Assembly (NCBI RefSeq): GCF_000335475.2
Contig: NZ_ANAH02000066.1
Location: forward strand, 1-64,000
Reading direction: 5' to 3'
Length of the DNA: 64,000 nucleotides
Source: Cystobacter fuscus DSM 2262
GTDB lineage: Bacteria > Myxococcota > Myxococcia > Myxococcales > Myxococcaceae
Numbering within the stretch: the stretch's first letter is position 1; every line of letters starts with the position of its first letter. Shown here in pieces: positions 36,502-43,699 of this stretch. Under the pieces are notes generated by a model. That model worked only from the letters and a program-made list of their open reading frames with translations. It did no database searches and was not told where the DNA came from. Position numbers and translations under genes: made by a program.

Positions 36502-36780
36502 ATGGGGATTCGCCAGAAACTGACGAAGCAGGCCCTGGGGGCGTCGCACAAGGCGATGGAGACGCTGCTGGCGGACGAGCAGCGGGCGCGCACGTTCGCC
36601 GCGGCGCTCGGCTCGGTGCAGCGGGGCAAGCAGGCGCTGGACCGGGGGCAGGAGGAGTTGATGCACACGTTGCACTTCGCCACCCGGAGCGACTTCAAGG
36701 CCGTGGGCAAGGCGCTCTCGGGGCTCAAACGCCGGTTGCGCGAGCTGGACGAGAAGCTGAGCGGACTGGCGGGAGAATAG
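36502..36780 (+). CDS. Small helical protein, third gene of Hsp70 operon (92 aa)
   Basis: The sequence is all-helical, rich in Lys, Leu, Glu and Gln (KLTKQALGASHKAMETLLAD, QRGKQALDRGQEELMHTLHF, LKRRLRELDEKLSGL) and predicts two or three coiled segments. No family is recognised; phasin-like or adaptor proteins have this look. GGAGGAGAGG lies just ahead of the ATG at 36502. It is probably a small partner of the Hsp70 or SCP2 proteins, on position only. Confidence 0.72.
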   Translation: MGIRQKLTKQALGASHKAMETLLADEQRARTFAAALGSVQRGKQALDRGQEELMHTLHFATRSDFKAVGKALSGLKRRLRELDEKLSGLAGE

Positions 36781-36833
36781 GCGTTGACAGGTGGGGGTAG
36801 GGGGTGGCATCTAGCCCCCCGTCGCTTCGTCGG

Positions 36834-36905
36834 GGGCGCATAGCTCAGCGGTAGAGCACTGCCTTCACACGGCAGGGGTCCCAGGTTCGAATCCTGGTGC
36901 GCCCA
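36834..36905 (+). tRNA. tRNA-Val (CAC), copy 1
   Basis: The acceptor is GGGCGCA/TGCGCCC with discriminator A. The anticodon stem CTGCC/GGCAG closes the loop TTCACAC, giving anticodon CAC for valine (GUG). The D and T arms are standard (CAGGTTCGAATCCTG). CCA is not encoded. The gene is 72 bases long. Confidence 0.97.
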
Positions 36906-36930
36906 CACCCACGAAGCCGGACATGCAGTC

Positions 36931-37002
36931 GGGCGCATAGCTCAGCGGTAGAGCACTGCCTTCACACGGCAGGGGTCCCAGGTTCGAATCCTGGTGCGCC
37001 CA
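36931..37002 (+). tRNA. tRNA-Val (CAC), copy 2
   Basis: This gene is identical over 72 bases to the copy 25 bp upstream. Tandem identical copies raise dosage for GUG, a very common codon in GC-rich genomes. A strong terminator begins seven bases after it. Confidence 0.97.
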
Positions 37003-37009
37003 CACGACA

Positions 37010-37050
37010 GAGGCCGTGAGTCCCCAGGGGCTCACGGCCTCTTCGCTTTT
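37010..37050 (+). terminator. Intrinsic terminator after the tRNA-Val pair
   Basis: An 11-bp perfect stem (GAGGCCGTGAG with CTCACGGCCTC) around a ten-base loop is followed by TTCGCTTTT. It ends the tRNA-Val transcript. Confidence 0.88.
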
Positions 37051-37063
37051 GGGGGGGAGTTCC

Positions 37064-37444
37064 ATGCGCGGTGTGACGCTGAAGGCGTGGCGAGCGGAGC
37101 ACTACGTGGGCCTCGCCGAATTGCTGCGGCTGTTGGAGCCACGCGTCGCGGACTTCACCTGGGAGCCGCGCCTCGGCGAAGTGGCACCCGGCCCTGGGGC
37201 GGAACGGCTCGAGGCCCTGGGTCCGGAGCAGCGGCTGACGACGTTCGAAGCGCGCCACCTGCTCACGCTGGACATGCAGCTCATCGATGGAGTGCTTCTG
37301 GGTTACGCCCACTCCGATCAGACATCCCCGACGGTCGTACTTCGGGCCGTTGACAGCACGTCGTGGGACATCGAGTCGGATGACGAGGAGATACTCGCTC
37401 TTGTCCGGCGAGCCTGGCCGGACGCCAGCGACATCCCCGTGTGA
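37064..37444 (+). CDS. Unknown protein downstream of tRNA-Val (126 aa)
   Basis: No family is recognised. The protein is soluble, mixed alpha/beta and acidic at its C-terminus (DSTSWDIESDDEEILALVRR). The ATG at 37064 has a G-rich ribosome site (GGGGGGAG) four bases ahead. The position right after a tRNA terminator, with gene-poor DNA beyond, is typical of cargo inserted next to tRNA genes. A plus-strand frame continues past the stop in another phase to about 37583, so a frameshifted longer product is possible but weakly supported. Confidence 0.58.
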   Translation: MRGVTLKAWRAEHYVGLAELLRLLEPRVADFTWEPRLGEVAPGPGAERLEALGPEQRLTTFEARHLLTLDMQLIDGVLLGYAHSDQTSPTVVLRAVDSTSWDIESDDEEILALVRRAWPDASDIPV

Positions 37445-37964
37445 CGCCCAGGAGGGCGAATTCAAGCTGGCCCGCGCGCTTGGACGCACCTTCATACTGC
37501 TCGTCACTTCCGCCCTCGAATGGGGAAGAGACGCAAACATCCATGACATCCTCTGGGTTGTTGGCTGCCAGTGGGAGCACTGACCGTACGCCGCTTTGGG
37601 GCCAGGCGCTACGGGATGTGTACTCGCATGGCACTGGAGTGCAGGGCCTCGCGGTACTTCGCGGAAAAATCCCGCGTCAGGATCTGGCGGGGCTGGCGTC
37701 TTTCCTCGCTGAAAGGAGCGGTGAGGATGCGAACGCTGACGATGACGCCGAACCCGTTGAAGCTGAAGTCCTCCCATCGCTTCGTCGCGAGCTCCGTCCC
37801 GGAGAGCTTGTTCGTATCGCCGGGTGCCTCGTGGTCGCGCCCCTGGTGCTCCCGCCCGAGTCCCTTCTGAGGCTTCGTCTCGAGACTCGAGGCGGTGCAC
37901 CGGAGGCCGGGTCCCCCACGGGGTCCGGCCTCCCGCATGTCCAGCCCATTTTTGATTGTCTTGT
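37445..37964. other. Gene-poor stretch, possible relics
   Basis: No frame in these 520 bases has both a start signal and family-like sequence. On the minus strand a plausible protein tail (KRWEDFSFNGFGVIVSVRIL, ending at 37609) lacks a credible start, so it may be a relic. Overall the stretch looks like degraded DNA between two tRNA loci. Confidence 0.45.
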
Positions 37965-38038
37965 CTGGGTGTAGCTCAGCCTGGTGGAGCGCACGGTTCG
38001 GGTCCGTGAGGCCGCGGGTTCAAATCCTGTCACCCAGA
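37965..38038 (+). tRNA. tRNA-Pro (CGG)
   Basis: The acceptor CTGGGTG/CACCCAG with discriminator A is perfect. The anticodon stem CACGG/CCGTG holds TTCGGGT, anticodon CGG for proline. The T-arm GCGGG/CCTGT has two G-T pairs. The gene is 74 bases long. A short T-run (ACTTTTTCC) follows directly. The structure is canonical, in contrast to the three sequences downstream. Confidence 0.93.
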
Positions 38039-38061
38039 CTTTTTCCTGTCATGTGAAGCAT

Positions 38062-38134
38062 GCCGCCCTGGCGTAGGTGGTCCGCGCGCCCGTCTGAAGA
38101 GCGGGAGGACTCGGTTCGATTCCGAGGGACGGCA
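38062..38134 (+). tRNA. tRNA-like, Phe (GAA) anticodon, irregular
   Basis: The acceptor GCCGCCC/GGACGGC has one C-A mismatch and discriminator A. The D-arm is reduced to GCG/CGC around a nine-base loop, with TG in place of the usual TA at positions 8-9. The anticodon stem CCCGT/GCGGG holds CTGAAGA, anticodon GAA. The T-arm CTCGG-TTCGATT-CCGAG is perfect. At 73 bases the fold is complete enough to be a tRNA, but it deviates from normal bacterial tRNA-Phe. Confidence 0.7.
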
Positions 38135-38153
38135 CTCGTCGTAGTCCCATTGT

Positions 38154-38221
38154 AGGCCGCGCTCTGGGAGCAGCCTGGACTCCAAACCCGGGCATGCGGG
38201 GTTCGACTCCCCGGCGGCCTG
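38154..38221 (+). tRNA. tRNA-like, Trp (CCA) anticodon, truncated D-arm
   Basis: The acceptor AGGCCGC/GCGGCCT is perfect with discriminator G, as in tRNA-Trp. The anticodon loop CTCCAAA gives CCA; its stem CTGGA/CCCGG has an A-C mismatch. The T-arm CGGGG-TTCGACT-CCCCG is perfect. Between acceptor and anticodon stem there are only 14 bases, against about 20 in a normal tRNA, so the D-arm can at most form GCTC-TGG-GAGC. At 68 bases it is shorter than any standard bacterial tRNA. Confidence 0.62.
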
Positions 38222-38224
38222 TTC

Positions 38225-38299
38225 GTCCGCGTGGCCCAATTGGCAGAGGCGGCTGGCTCAAACCCAGCTCACGTGCGAGTTCGACTCTCGCCGCGGACA
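38225..38299 (+). tRNA. tRNA-like, Leu (CAA) anticodon, short variable arm
   Basis: The acceptor GTCCGCG/CGCGGAC is perfect with discriminator A. The D-arm has a GCC/GGC stem. The anticodon stem GCTGG/CCAGC is perfect around CTCAAAC, anticodon CAA for leucine (UUG). The T-arm GCGAG-TTCGACT-CTCGC is perfect. The variable region is only six bases (TCACGT), whereas bacterial tRNA-Leu carries a long extra arm. It starts four bases after the Trp-like sequence and ends 29 bases before the HNH gene. Confidence 0.72.
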
Positions 38300-38327
38300 T
38301 CCCACCGAAGTGAAGGACACCCGAGTC

Positions 38328-38867
38328 ATGGAGACGTTGGTTCTCAATCCCTCCTACGAACCCGTGGCACGGATTTCCTGGCAGCGAGCGGTCATGCTGT
38401 TGTGGCAGGGGAAGGTCGAGGTGGTCGAGGAGTATGACCAGCTCATCCGCTCCGTCACCCTGGAGATCCGGATGCCCTCCATCATCCGCTTCTTGCGCGG
38501 CTCGCGGCGCAAGGGGCGCGGCATCAAGTTCAGCCGTGACAACGTCTACATGCGTGACCACTGCCGGTGCCAGTACTGCAACCGCAAGGTGTCTCGCCCC
38601 GAGGCCACGTATGACCACGTCGTGCCCCGGGCCCAGGGCGGCCGCACCACCTGGGAGAACATCGTGATCGCGTGCGTGCCATGCAATCAGGCCAAGGGAG
38701 GCCGCACTCCAGAGCAGGCCGGGATGAAGCTGCTCAGCATCCCCGAGAAGCCCCGGAAGATGGCGGGCACGGTGCGACTGGCCTTCACCTACGAGAAGGG
38801 CATGCCCCTGCCGTGGAGGAAATTCCTCCGTGATGTCGCGTACTGGCACACGGAGCTGGAGGAGTGA
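38328..38867 (+). CDS. HNH endonuclease
   Basis: The 179-residue protein belongs to the stand-alone HNH family widespread in bacteria, starting METLVLNPSYEPVARISWQR. The nuclease motif lies at 78-125: Cys81 and Cys84 (CQYC), then YDHVVPRAQGGRTTWENIVI with His97 and Asn111, then Cys116 and Cys119 (CVPCNQAKGG). Both Cys pairs should hold a structural zinc. The target is unknown. The start at 38328 was preferred because the family begins METLVLN; a GTG at 38310 is also in frame. It follows an array of odd tRNA-like sequences in the same direction, with 28 bp between. Confidence 0.92.
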   Translation: METLVLNPSYEPVARISWQRAVMLLWQGKVEVVEEYDQLIRSVTLEIRMPSIIRFLRGSRRKGRGIKFSRDNVYMRDHCRCQYCNRKVSRPEATYDHVVPRAQGGRTTWENIVIACVPCNQAKGGRTPEQAGMKLLSIPEKPRKMAGTVRLAFTYEKGMPLPWRKFLRDVAYWHTELEE

Positions 38868-38924
38868 GCGGCGGGCAAGGGTGCTCCCCAGAGGGGGGTT
38901 CCCCGGCCTCTCTCCTGGAAGGGA

Positions 38925-39151
38925 GTGGGGGCCACCTCGGACGAGGCCAGAGGTCTCTTCCTTCGCCCGTACGCCCCGCGCGCCAGCAGGCGGGCCCTGC
39001 TGCTGGCACTTCATGCCGAGCACCTGGTGGGTATCCACCTCGACCTGGCCCTCGCGGGACCCCGGGGGGCCACTTCGCCGCCGTCGATGCGCCGGACTTG
39101 TTCCTCGAGGACGTGCGCGCGTTCTTCCGCGAGTTCCGTCCGGCGTGGTGA
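38925..39151 (+). pseudogene. Relic of an epoxide-hydrolase-type alpha/beta hydrolase
   Basis: Two pieces of an epoxide hydrolase appear in different frames. An internal piece, ALHAEHLVGIHLDLALAG, matches the strand after the nucleophile (VVGLHLNxx). The C-terminal piece, PGGHFAAVDAPDLFLEDVRA then FFREFRP, holds the catalytic His and ends normally at 39151. About 200 residues between them, and the whole N-terminus, are missing. It is a decayed gene, not a functional one. Confidence 0.7.
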
Positions 39152-39161
39152 GCGCGGGGGC

Positions 39162-40124
39162 TTAGTTGGCGACGATGTTCTTGCCCTGGACCGCGCGCTC
39201 CTGCTTCCTCGACTTGAGCAGCGAGGCCACGATGGACACGCCCAGCAGCAGGGCGATGACTCCCAGGGACACCGGCGAGGGAATCTTCACCACGTCCACC
39301 AGCGCCATCTTCGCGCCCACGAACACCAGCACTCCGGCCAGGCCCACCTTCAGGTAGGAGAACTTCTCCACCGCCCCCGCCAGCACGAAGAACAGCGAGC
39401 GCAGGCCCAGGATGGCGAAGATGTTCGAGGTGAAGACCAGGAAGGGATCCGTCGTCACCGCGAAGATGGCCGGAATCGAGTCCAGCGCGAACAGCACGTC
39501 CGTCAGTTCCACCAGGATCAACGTCATGAACAGCGGCGTGGCCAGCTTCCGGCCGTTCTGAACCGTGAAGAAGCGGTCCCCGTCCAGCTCCTTCGACGAG
39601 GGGATGATGCGCCGCGCCAGCTTCATGACCGCGCCGCTCTCCGGGTGCTCCTCGTGGTTGCGCTGCACGAAGAGCTTCACCCCCGTGAAGATGAGGAACG
39701 CGCCGAAGACGTAGATGAGCCAGTGGAAGCGCTCGAGCATCGCCACGCCCGCGAAGATCATCACCGCGCGCAGCACCAGCGCGCTCAGGATGCCCCAGAA
39801 CAACACCCGGTGCTGGTACAGCACCGGAATCTTCAGCGCCGAGAAGATGACGACGAAGACGAAGATGTTGTCGATGGAGAGCGACTTCTCGATGAGGTAG
39901 CCGGACAGGAAGTTGAGCGCCGGCTCGGAGCCGAACTTCCACCAGATGCCCAGGTTGAACAGCAGCGCCAGGGAGATCCACACCCCGCTCCACGTCAGCG
40001 CTTCCTTGAACTTCACCTCGTGCGTCTTGCGGTGGAAGACCCCCAGGTCCAGCGCGAGCATCGCCAGCACGAACAGGATGAATCCGCCCCAGAGGACGGG
40101 GCTGCCTACGCTGTGCGCTTCCAT
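39162..40124 (-). CDS. TerC/Alx family integral membrane protein
   Basis: The 320-residue protein has about eight membrane helices. Conserved acidic residues lie in SLSIDNIFVFVVIF and in LVELTDVLFALDSIPAIFAV, which match the family's Asp-rich transport motifs. TerC/Alx proteins are linked to manganese export, pH response and metal loading of exported enzymes. The ATG at 40124 is the only sensible start. No manganese riboswitch of the yybP-ykoY type is visible upstream. A hairpin lies 105 bp upstream of the start. Confidence 0.93.
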   Translation of the reverse strand: MEAHSVGSPVLWGGFILFVLAMLALDLGVFHRKTHEVKFKEALTWSGVWISLALLFNLGIWWKFGSEPALNFLSGYLIEKSLSIDNIFVFVVIFSALKIPVLYQHRVLFWGILSALVLRAVMIFAGVAMLERFHWLIYVFGAFLIFTGVKLFVQRNHEEHPESGAVMKLARRIIPSSKELDGDRFFTVQNGRKLATPLFMTLILVELTDVLFALDSIPAIFAVTTDPFLVFTSNIFAILGLRSLFFVLAGAVEKFSYLKVGLAGVLVFVGAKMALVDVVKIPSPVSLGVIALLLGVSIVASLLKSRKQERAVQGKNIVAN

Positions 40125-40449
40125 GTGGTCGTATCCTTCGGATGGAAAAAGGGGGCGCGCCGGACCGCGGCGCTTCCCTCTGAATTAAGGGTCCTTCAAA
40201 GGTTCGGCAAATAGGAAATCAAGGCGGGATCCTTCGAAAAAATCGAAGGATGACGGAGTCCTTCGACTCGGCCTCGGGCGGGTTCCGAGCCGTGCGACGC
40301 CCGGCCTCAACGAGTGCACGCATGAGGCCTTGCCTGGGAATCTCCCTTCCCACTCGCGCCTCGCGCCCATCCACTAGTGGGCGTTGTGTCCGGTACGGCG
40401 CTTGCTCCTGCGTCTCCGGGCCGAGGAGTCGGCGTGGAGGTGGATGACG
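40125..40449. other. Divergent promoter region between TerC and a lipoprotein gene
   Basis: No gene is present. The two flanking genes are divergent. The stretch is AT-richer near 40180-40250 and holds the perfect hairpin at 40229-40251. GGATCCTTCG-like sequence recurs near 40130-40141. No riboswitch consensus was found. Confidence 0.5.
40229..40251. repeat. Perfect hairpin with A5 loop in the TerC upstream region
   Basis: ATCCTTCGA and TCGAAGGAT flank AAAAA. The 9-bp stem is perfect. It sits about 105 bp upstream of the TerC start and has no T-run, so it may be an operator or an mRNA leader hairpin. Confidence 0.55.
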
Positions 40450-41967
40450 ATGCGAGCATGGGTGGGGGCGTGGGGGGCCGTTCTCTGTTTCACGGCATTG
40501 GGGGTCGCATGCGGTGGCGGGCTGACAGAGCCCGTGCCCGGGGATTCGGCGCGTCAGCCACCCACGGAGCCCGTGGCTCCCTCGGAGCCACGGACGCCAC
40601 CCGGGGACGCGGGCACGCCCCTTCCCGAGGACGGTGGCACCACCCCTCCGCCCGCTGACGCGGGAAGCCCGCCCCCTGGGGACGCGGGCACGCCCGGGAA
40701 TGGCGGAAGCACGCCGCCCCCCGACGCGGGCACTCCTGGGGATGGGGGCACGGACGGAGGGGGTGGAACCGGCGACGGTCCTCCGGACGAGCCCGGGGGA
40801 GGGACGGTCGACGACTTCCCCGGCGTGGACATCTGGCCCCAGGAGCCGGTGGTCAACTACACGCAGCGCTTCGGGGTGGGCCAGCCCCAGGGCGTGGCGG
40901 TGGATGACGCCTTCAACATCTGGTTGCTCCAGGGCAACCGCATCGGCGTGCTCCGGCCCGGAGACACCCAGCCGCAATGGGCGAGCAACATCGGCCAGGC
41001 GGGCAGGGGCTTCACCTCCACGGTCATCTGCGGCGGCAGCGCCGGCCGCGCCTACGTGGGCTACTACGCACGGGAGCTCGACGAGCCCAAGCGTCAGTCC
41101 CATGAGGACTCCACCTACGGCGAGGGTGATCTGGACGCGGTCCACCTCACGGCCAACGGCATCCGGCTCGAGGAGCACCTGACTCACTCCTACCGGTGGA
41201 GCCAGGAAGGCAAGCTGACGTGGAACCCGCCCGGCAACACGGGCATCCACAACTCCAATGACTGGCATTACGACGAGGATCGCGCGGTGCTCGGCTGCGT
41301 GAAGGTGGCGCGCGGCCGGGACAAGGGCGACGTGTACGTCAGCACCAATCACGGCGTCACCCGCGTGCGCGGCCTCGTCTACAACAGCCATCGCCATCCG
41401 ACCTGGTTCGACGAGCATGGCGGCCAGCACATCGGTTACAGCTACGCGGTGGGCATCGCCCAGGATGGAGACGTGCTCATCGGCAATGACTGGACGTTCG
41501 GCATCGTCACGCCCACCGCGGACATCGGCTACTGGGATTGGATGGACAAATCCGTCAACAGGATGAAGGTGGAGTCCTCCTTCCTTCCCGAGGTCAACTC
41601 GCTCGCCGACTTCGATTACTGGCGGGGCTTCCAGCAGACGCGCGATGGCCGCTACTACCTGGCCAGCGCCAGCTTCGGCCTCTGGGAGATGAGCATCCTC
41701 TCCGCCGGAAGCCGGCCCCAGAAGGGCACCGCGGTGGCGGGGCTGCCGACCCAGCGGCTCACGTCGCTCGCGGCCACGGATGACGGCTCGCTCTTCATCG
41801 GCACCGATGGCGGAGGCCTGTGGCGGATGGACGCCAACAAGCAGCTCGCTCGGGTGACGGAGGTGACGGGCAACAAGGTGAAGCAGTTGCTCTACGATCC
41901 CAACGCCTCTCCGGCGATGCTCTACGTCGTCACCGACCAGGGCCTCACCGTGCTCCGGGGCTACTGA
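40450..41967 (+). CDS. Lipoprotein with beta-propeller-like domain
   Basis: The 505-residue protein has a lipoprotein signal (WVGAWGAVLCFTALGVACGG). Residues ~25-125 are a Pro/Gly/Asp-rich spacer with repeats such as PPPDAGTPGDGG. The rest predicts a beta propeller: VAVDDAFNIWLLQGNRIGVL, VYVSTNHGVTRVRGLVYN, LAATDDGSLFIGTDGGGLWR, PAMLYVVTDQGLTVLRGY. These blades resemble those of two-component regulator propellers. It is probably surface-exposed and binds a partner. GGAGGT lies eight bases ahead of the ATG at 40450; an ATG at 40444 is also possible. Confidence 0.82.
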   Translation: MRAWVGAWGAVLCFTALGVACGGGLTEPVPGDSARQPPTEPVAPSEPRTPPGDAGTPLPEDGGTTPPPADAGSPPPGDAGTPGNGGSTPPPDAGTPGDGGTDGGGGTGDGPPDEPGGGTVDDFPGVDIWPQEPVVNYTQRFGVGQPQGVAVDDAFNIWLLQGNRIGVLRPGDTQPQWASNIGQAGRGFTSTVICGGSAGRAYVGYYARELDEPKRQSHEDSTYGEGDLDAVHLTANGIRLEEHLTHSYRWSQEGKLTWNPPGNTGIHNSNDWHYDEDRAVLGCVKVARGRDKGDVYVSTNHGVTRVRGLVYNSHRHPTWFDEHGGQHIGYSYAVGIAQDGDVLIGNDWTFGIVTPTADIGYWDWMDKSVNRMKVESSFLPEVNSLADFDYWRGFQQTRDGRYYLASASFGLWEMSILSAGSRPQKGTAVAGLPTQRLTSLAATDDGSLFIGTDGGGLWRMDANKQLARVTEVTGNKVKQLLYDPNASPAMLYVVTDQGLTVLRGY

Positions 41968-42082
41968 GACAGGGGAGGGGACACGGGTACACCGCGTCCC
42001 CTCGGCTTCCGAGAAAGCAAGGCGCCCGGCCATCGCTGGCGCGGGCGTCCTCGACGCGATAGGGAGAAGGCCGAGCCCACAC

Positions 42083-42877
42083 ATGAGTCTCCCTCCTTCT
42101 CCTGCTCCCTCGCCGCTGCCGCGCCCCGACGAGGTCCACCTGTGGATCGTGGAGCCGGAGCGGGTGACGGAGCCCCGGCTGCTCGCGGCCTACCTGGCCC
42201 TGCTCGGCGCCGAGGAGCGGGAGCGGCATCAACGCTTCCGCTTCGAGAAACACCGGCAGCAGTTCCTCGTGTCCCATGCCCTGGTGCGCGTCTGCCTGTC
42301 GCGCTACGCGCCGGTGGCGCCCCGGGACTGGCGCTTCTCCACCAACGCCTACGGGCGTCCGGAGATCGCGGGAGAGGGCATGCCCCGGTTGCGTTTCAAT
42401 CTCTCGCACACCGATGGCATGGCGGTGTGCGCGGTGGCCCATGACATGGAGGTGGGCGCGGACGTGGAGCACTCGGGGCGCATGGGCCAGACGGTGGAGC
42501 TGGCCGAGTCCTTCTTCGCGCCCTCGGAAGTCGCGGATCTGCATTCCCTGCCCGAGGCGCTCCAGCGCGAGCGCTTCTTCGACTACTGGACGCTCAAGGA
42601 GTCCTACATCAAGGCCCGGGGCGCCGGGTTGAGCCTGCCCCTGGATCAGTTCTCCTTCCACCTGGCGCCGGGGCAACCGCCGCGCATCTCCTTCGATGCG
42701 CGCATGGTGGACGAGCCCGAGTCGTGGCAGTTCGTGCAGCTGCGGCTGTCGGCGGAGCACCCGGCGGCGGTGGCGGTGCGCCGCCCCCGGGGGCTCCCGC
42801 TCTCCGTGCGCTGCCAGCGGTGTGTCCCCCTGGCCAGCGAGGAGTCCCCCTGGAGGGTGGATTCGGGGGACCGCTGA
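42083..42877 (+). CDS. Sfp-type 4'-phosphopantetheinyl transferase
   Basis: The 264-residue enzyme transfers phosphopantetheine from CoA to carrier proteins of polyketide or non-ribosomal peptide synthases. The family motifs are in order: NAYGRPEI, RFNLSHTDGMAVCAVA, GADVEHSGRM (metal-binding Asp and Glu) and FDYWTLKESYIKARGAGL. Length is normal. Its stop is one base from the stop of the convergent type II thioesterase gene at 42879. These two are standard accessory enzymes of secondary-metabolite pathways, but no synthase lies in this window. Confidence 0.94.
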   Translation: MSLPPSPAPSPLPRPDEVHLWIVEPERVTEPRLLAAYLALLGAEERERHQRFRFEKHRQQFLVSHALVRVCLSRYAPVAPRDWRFSTNAYGRPEIAGEGMPRLRFNLSHTDGMAVCAVAHDMEVGADVEHSGRMGQTVELAESFFAPSEVADLHSLPEALQRERFFDYWTLKESYIKARGAGLSLPLDQFSFHLAPGQPPRISFDARMVDEPESWQFVQLRLSAEHPAAVAVRRPRGLPLSVRCQRCVPLASEESPWRVDSGDR

Positions 42878-42878
42878 G

Positions 42879-43634
42879 CTACGGGCCCACGTCGGGCGCC
42901 CAGCGCACGAGCTCCTCGCGCAGGGCGTTCAGCAAGGGCTCGCGCGCGGTGCGCAGGAAGAAGTGCTTGCCGGGGAAGCTTCGCGTCCGGAACTCCCCCG
43001 TCGTCAGCTCGCTCCAGGGCTCGAGCATCGACAGCGTCACGTAGGGATCCTCCAGTCCGCCGTAGACGGAGATCGGACAGCGCACGGGGAGGGCGGGCAT
43101 GACGGCGTCGGCGATGGCGAAGTCCGCGCGCAGGGTGGGCAACACCATGTCCAGCAGTTCCTTGTGGGCGAAGATCTCCGCGGGCGTGCCCTCATACTTG
43201 CGCAGCAGCTCGATGAACTCCGCGTCGCTCAGCGCGCCCCGGGACTCGCGGGACCGGTGGGGCGCTCCCGCGGCGGCCATCACCATGCCGAGCGGCAGCG
43301 GCGCGCCCCGGGCCTGCCAGCGCTGCGCGAGCCCCAGGGCGATGCGCGTGCCCATGCTGTAGCCGAAGAAGACGAAGGGCTTGTCCAGGAGCGGCGCGAG
43401 GGCCTCTTCCAGGGCATCGAGCAGCGGCGGGAGCTGCTGGAAGGGCTTCTCCAGGATGCGGCGCTCGCGGCCCGGAAGCTGCACGGAGACCCACTCGATG
43501 CCCGCGGGCAGGGCCGTGGTCCATCCGTTGTAGATGGAGGCGCCTCCGCCAGCGTAGGGAAGACCGAAGACGCGCAGGCGCGCGTGGGGGTTGGGCTGCC
43601 GGAGGGGAAACCAGGGATGTGGAACGGGAGGCAC
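42879..43634 (-). CDS. Type II thioesterase (GrsT-like)
   Basis: The 251-residue alpha/beta hydrolase opens with RLRVFGLPYAGGGASIYNGW (oxyanion region). The nucleophile Ser93 is in FFGYSMGTRIALG, the acid in SVYGGLEDPYVTLSML, and the His in FPGKHFFLRT. Such enzymes remove wrong acyl groups from carrier proteins of polyketide and peptide synthases. It is convergent with the phosphopantetheinyl transferase gene. The start at 43634 has GGGAGG upstream. Confidence 0.92.
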   Translation of the reverse strand: MPPVPHPWFPLRQPNPHARLRVFGLPYAGGGASIYNGWTTALPAGIEWVSVQLPGRERRILEKPFQQLPPLLDALEEALAPLLDKPFVFFGYSMGTRIALGLAQRWQARGAPLPLGMVMAAAGAPHRSRESRGALSDAEFIELLRKYEGTPAEIFAHKELLDMVLPTLRADFAIADAVMPALPVRCPISVYGGLEDPYVTLSMLEPWSELTTGEFRTRSFPGKHFFLRTAREPLLNALREELVRWAPDVGP

Positions 43635-43699
43635 GGGGCACTGTCGCCCTTCATCCCGGGAGCGTCAAGACGCTCCGAGCCCCTATACTCGCGTCCACC

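Noticed and set aside
37441-37974. Plus-strand gene of about 177 codons between tRNA-Val and tRNA-Pro
   Set aside because: It has no ribosome site, runs into the tRNA-Pro gene and shows no family-like sequence.
40125-40260. Possible manganese riboswitch upstream of TerC
   Set aside because: The conserved yybP-ykoY loop sequences are not present on the minus strand; only a simple hairpin is seen.
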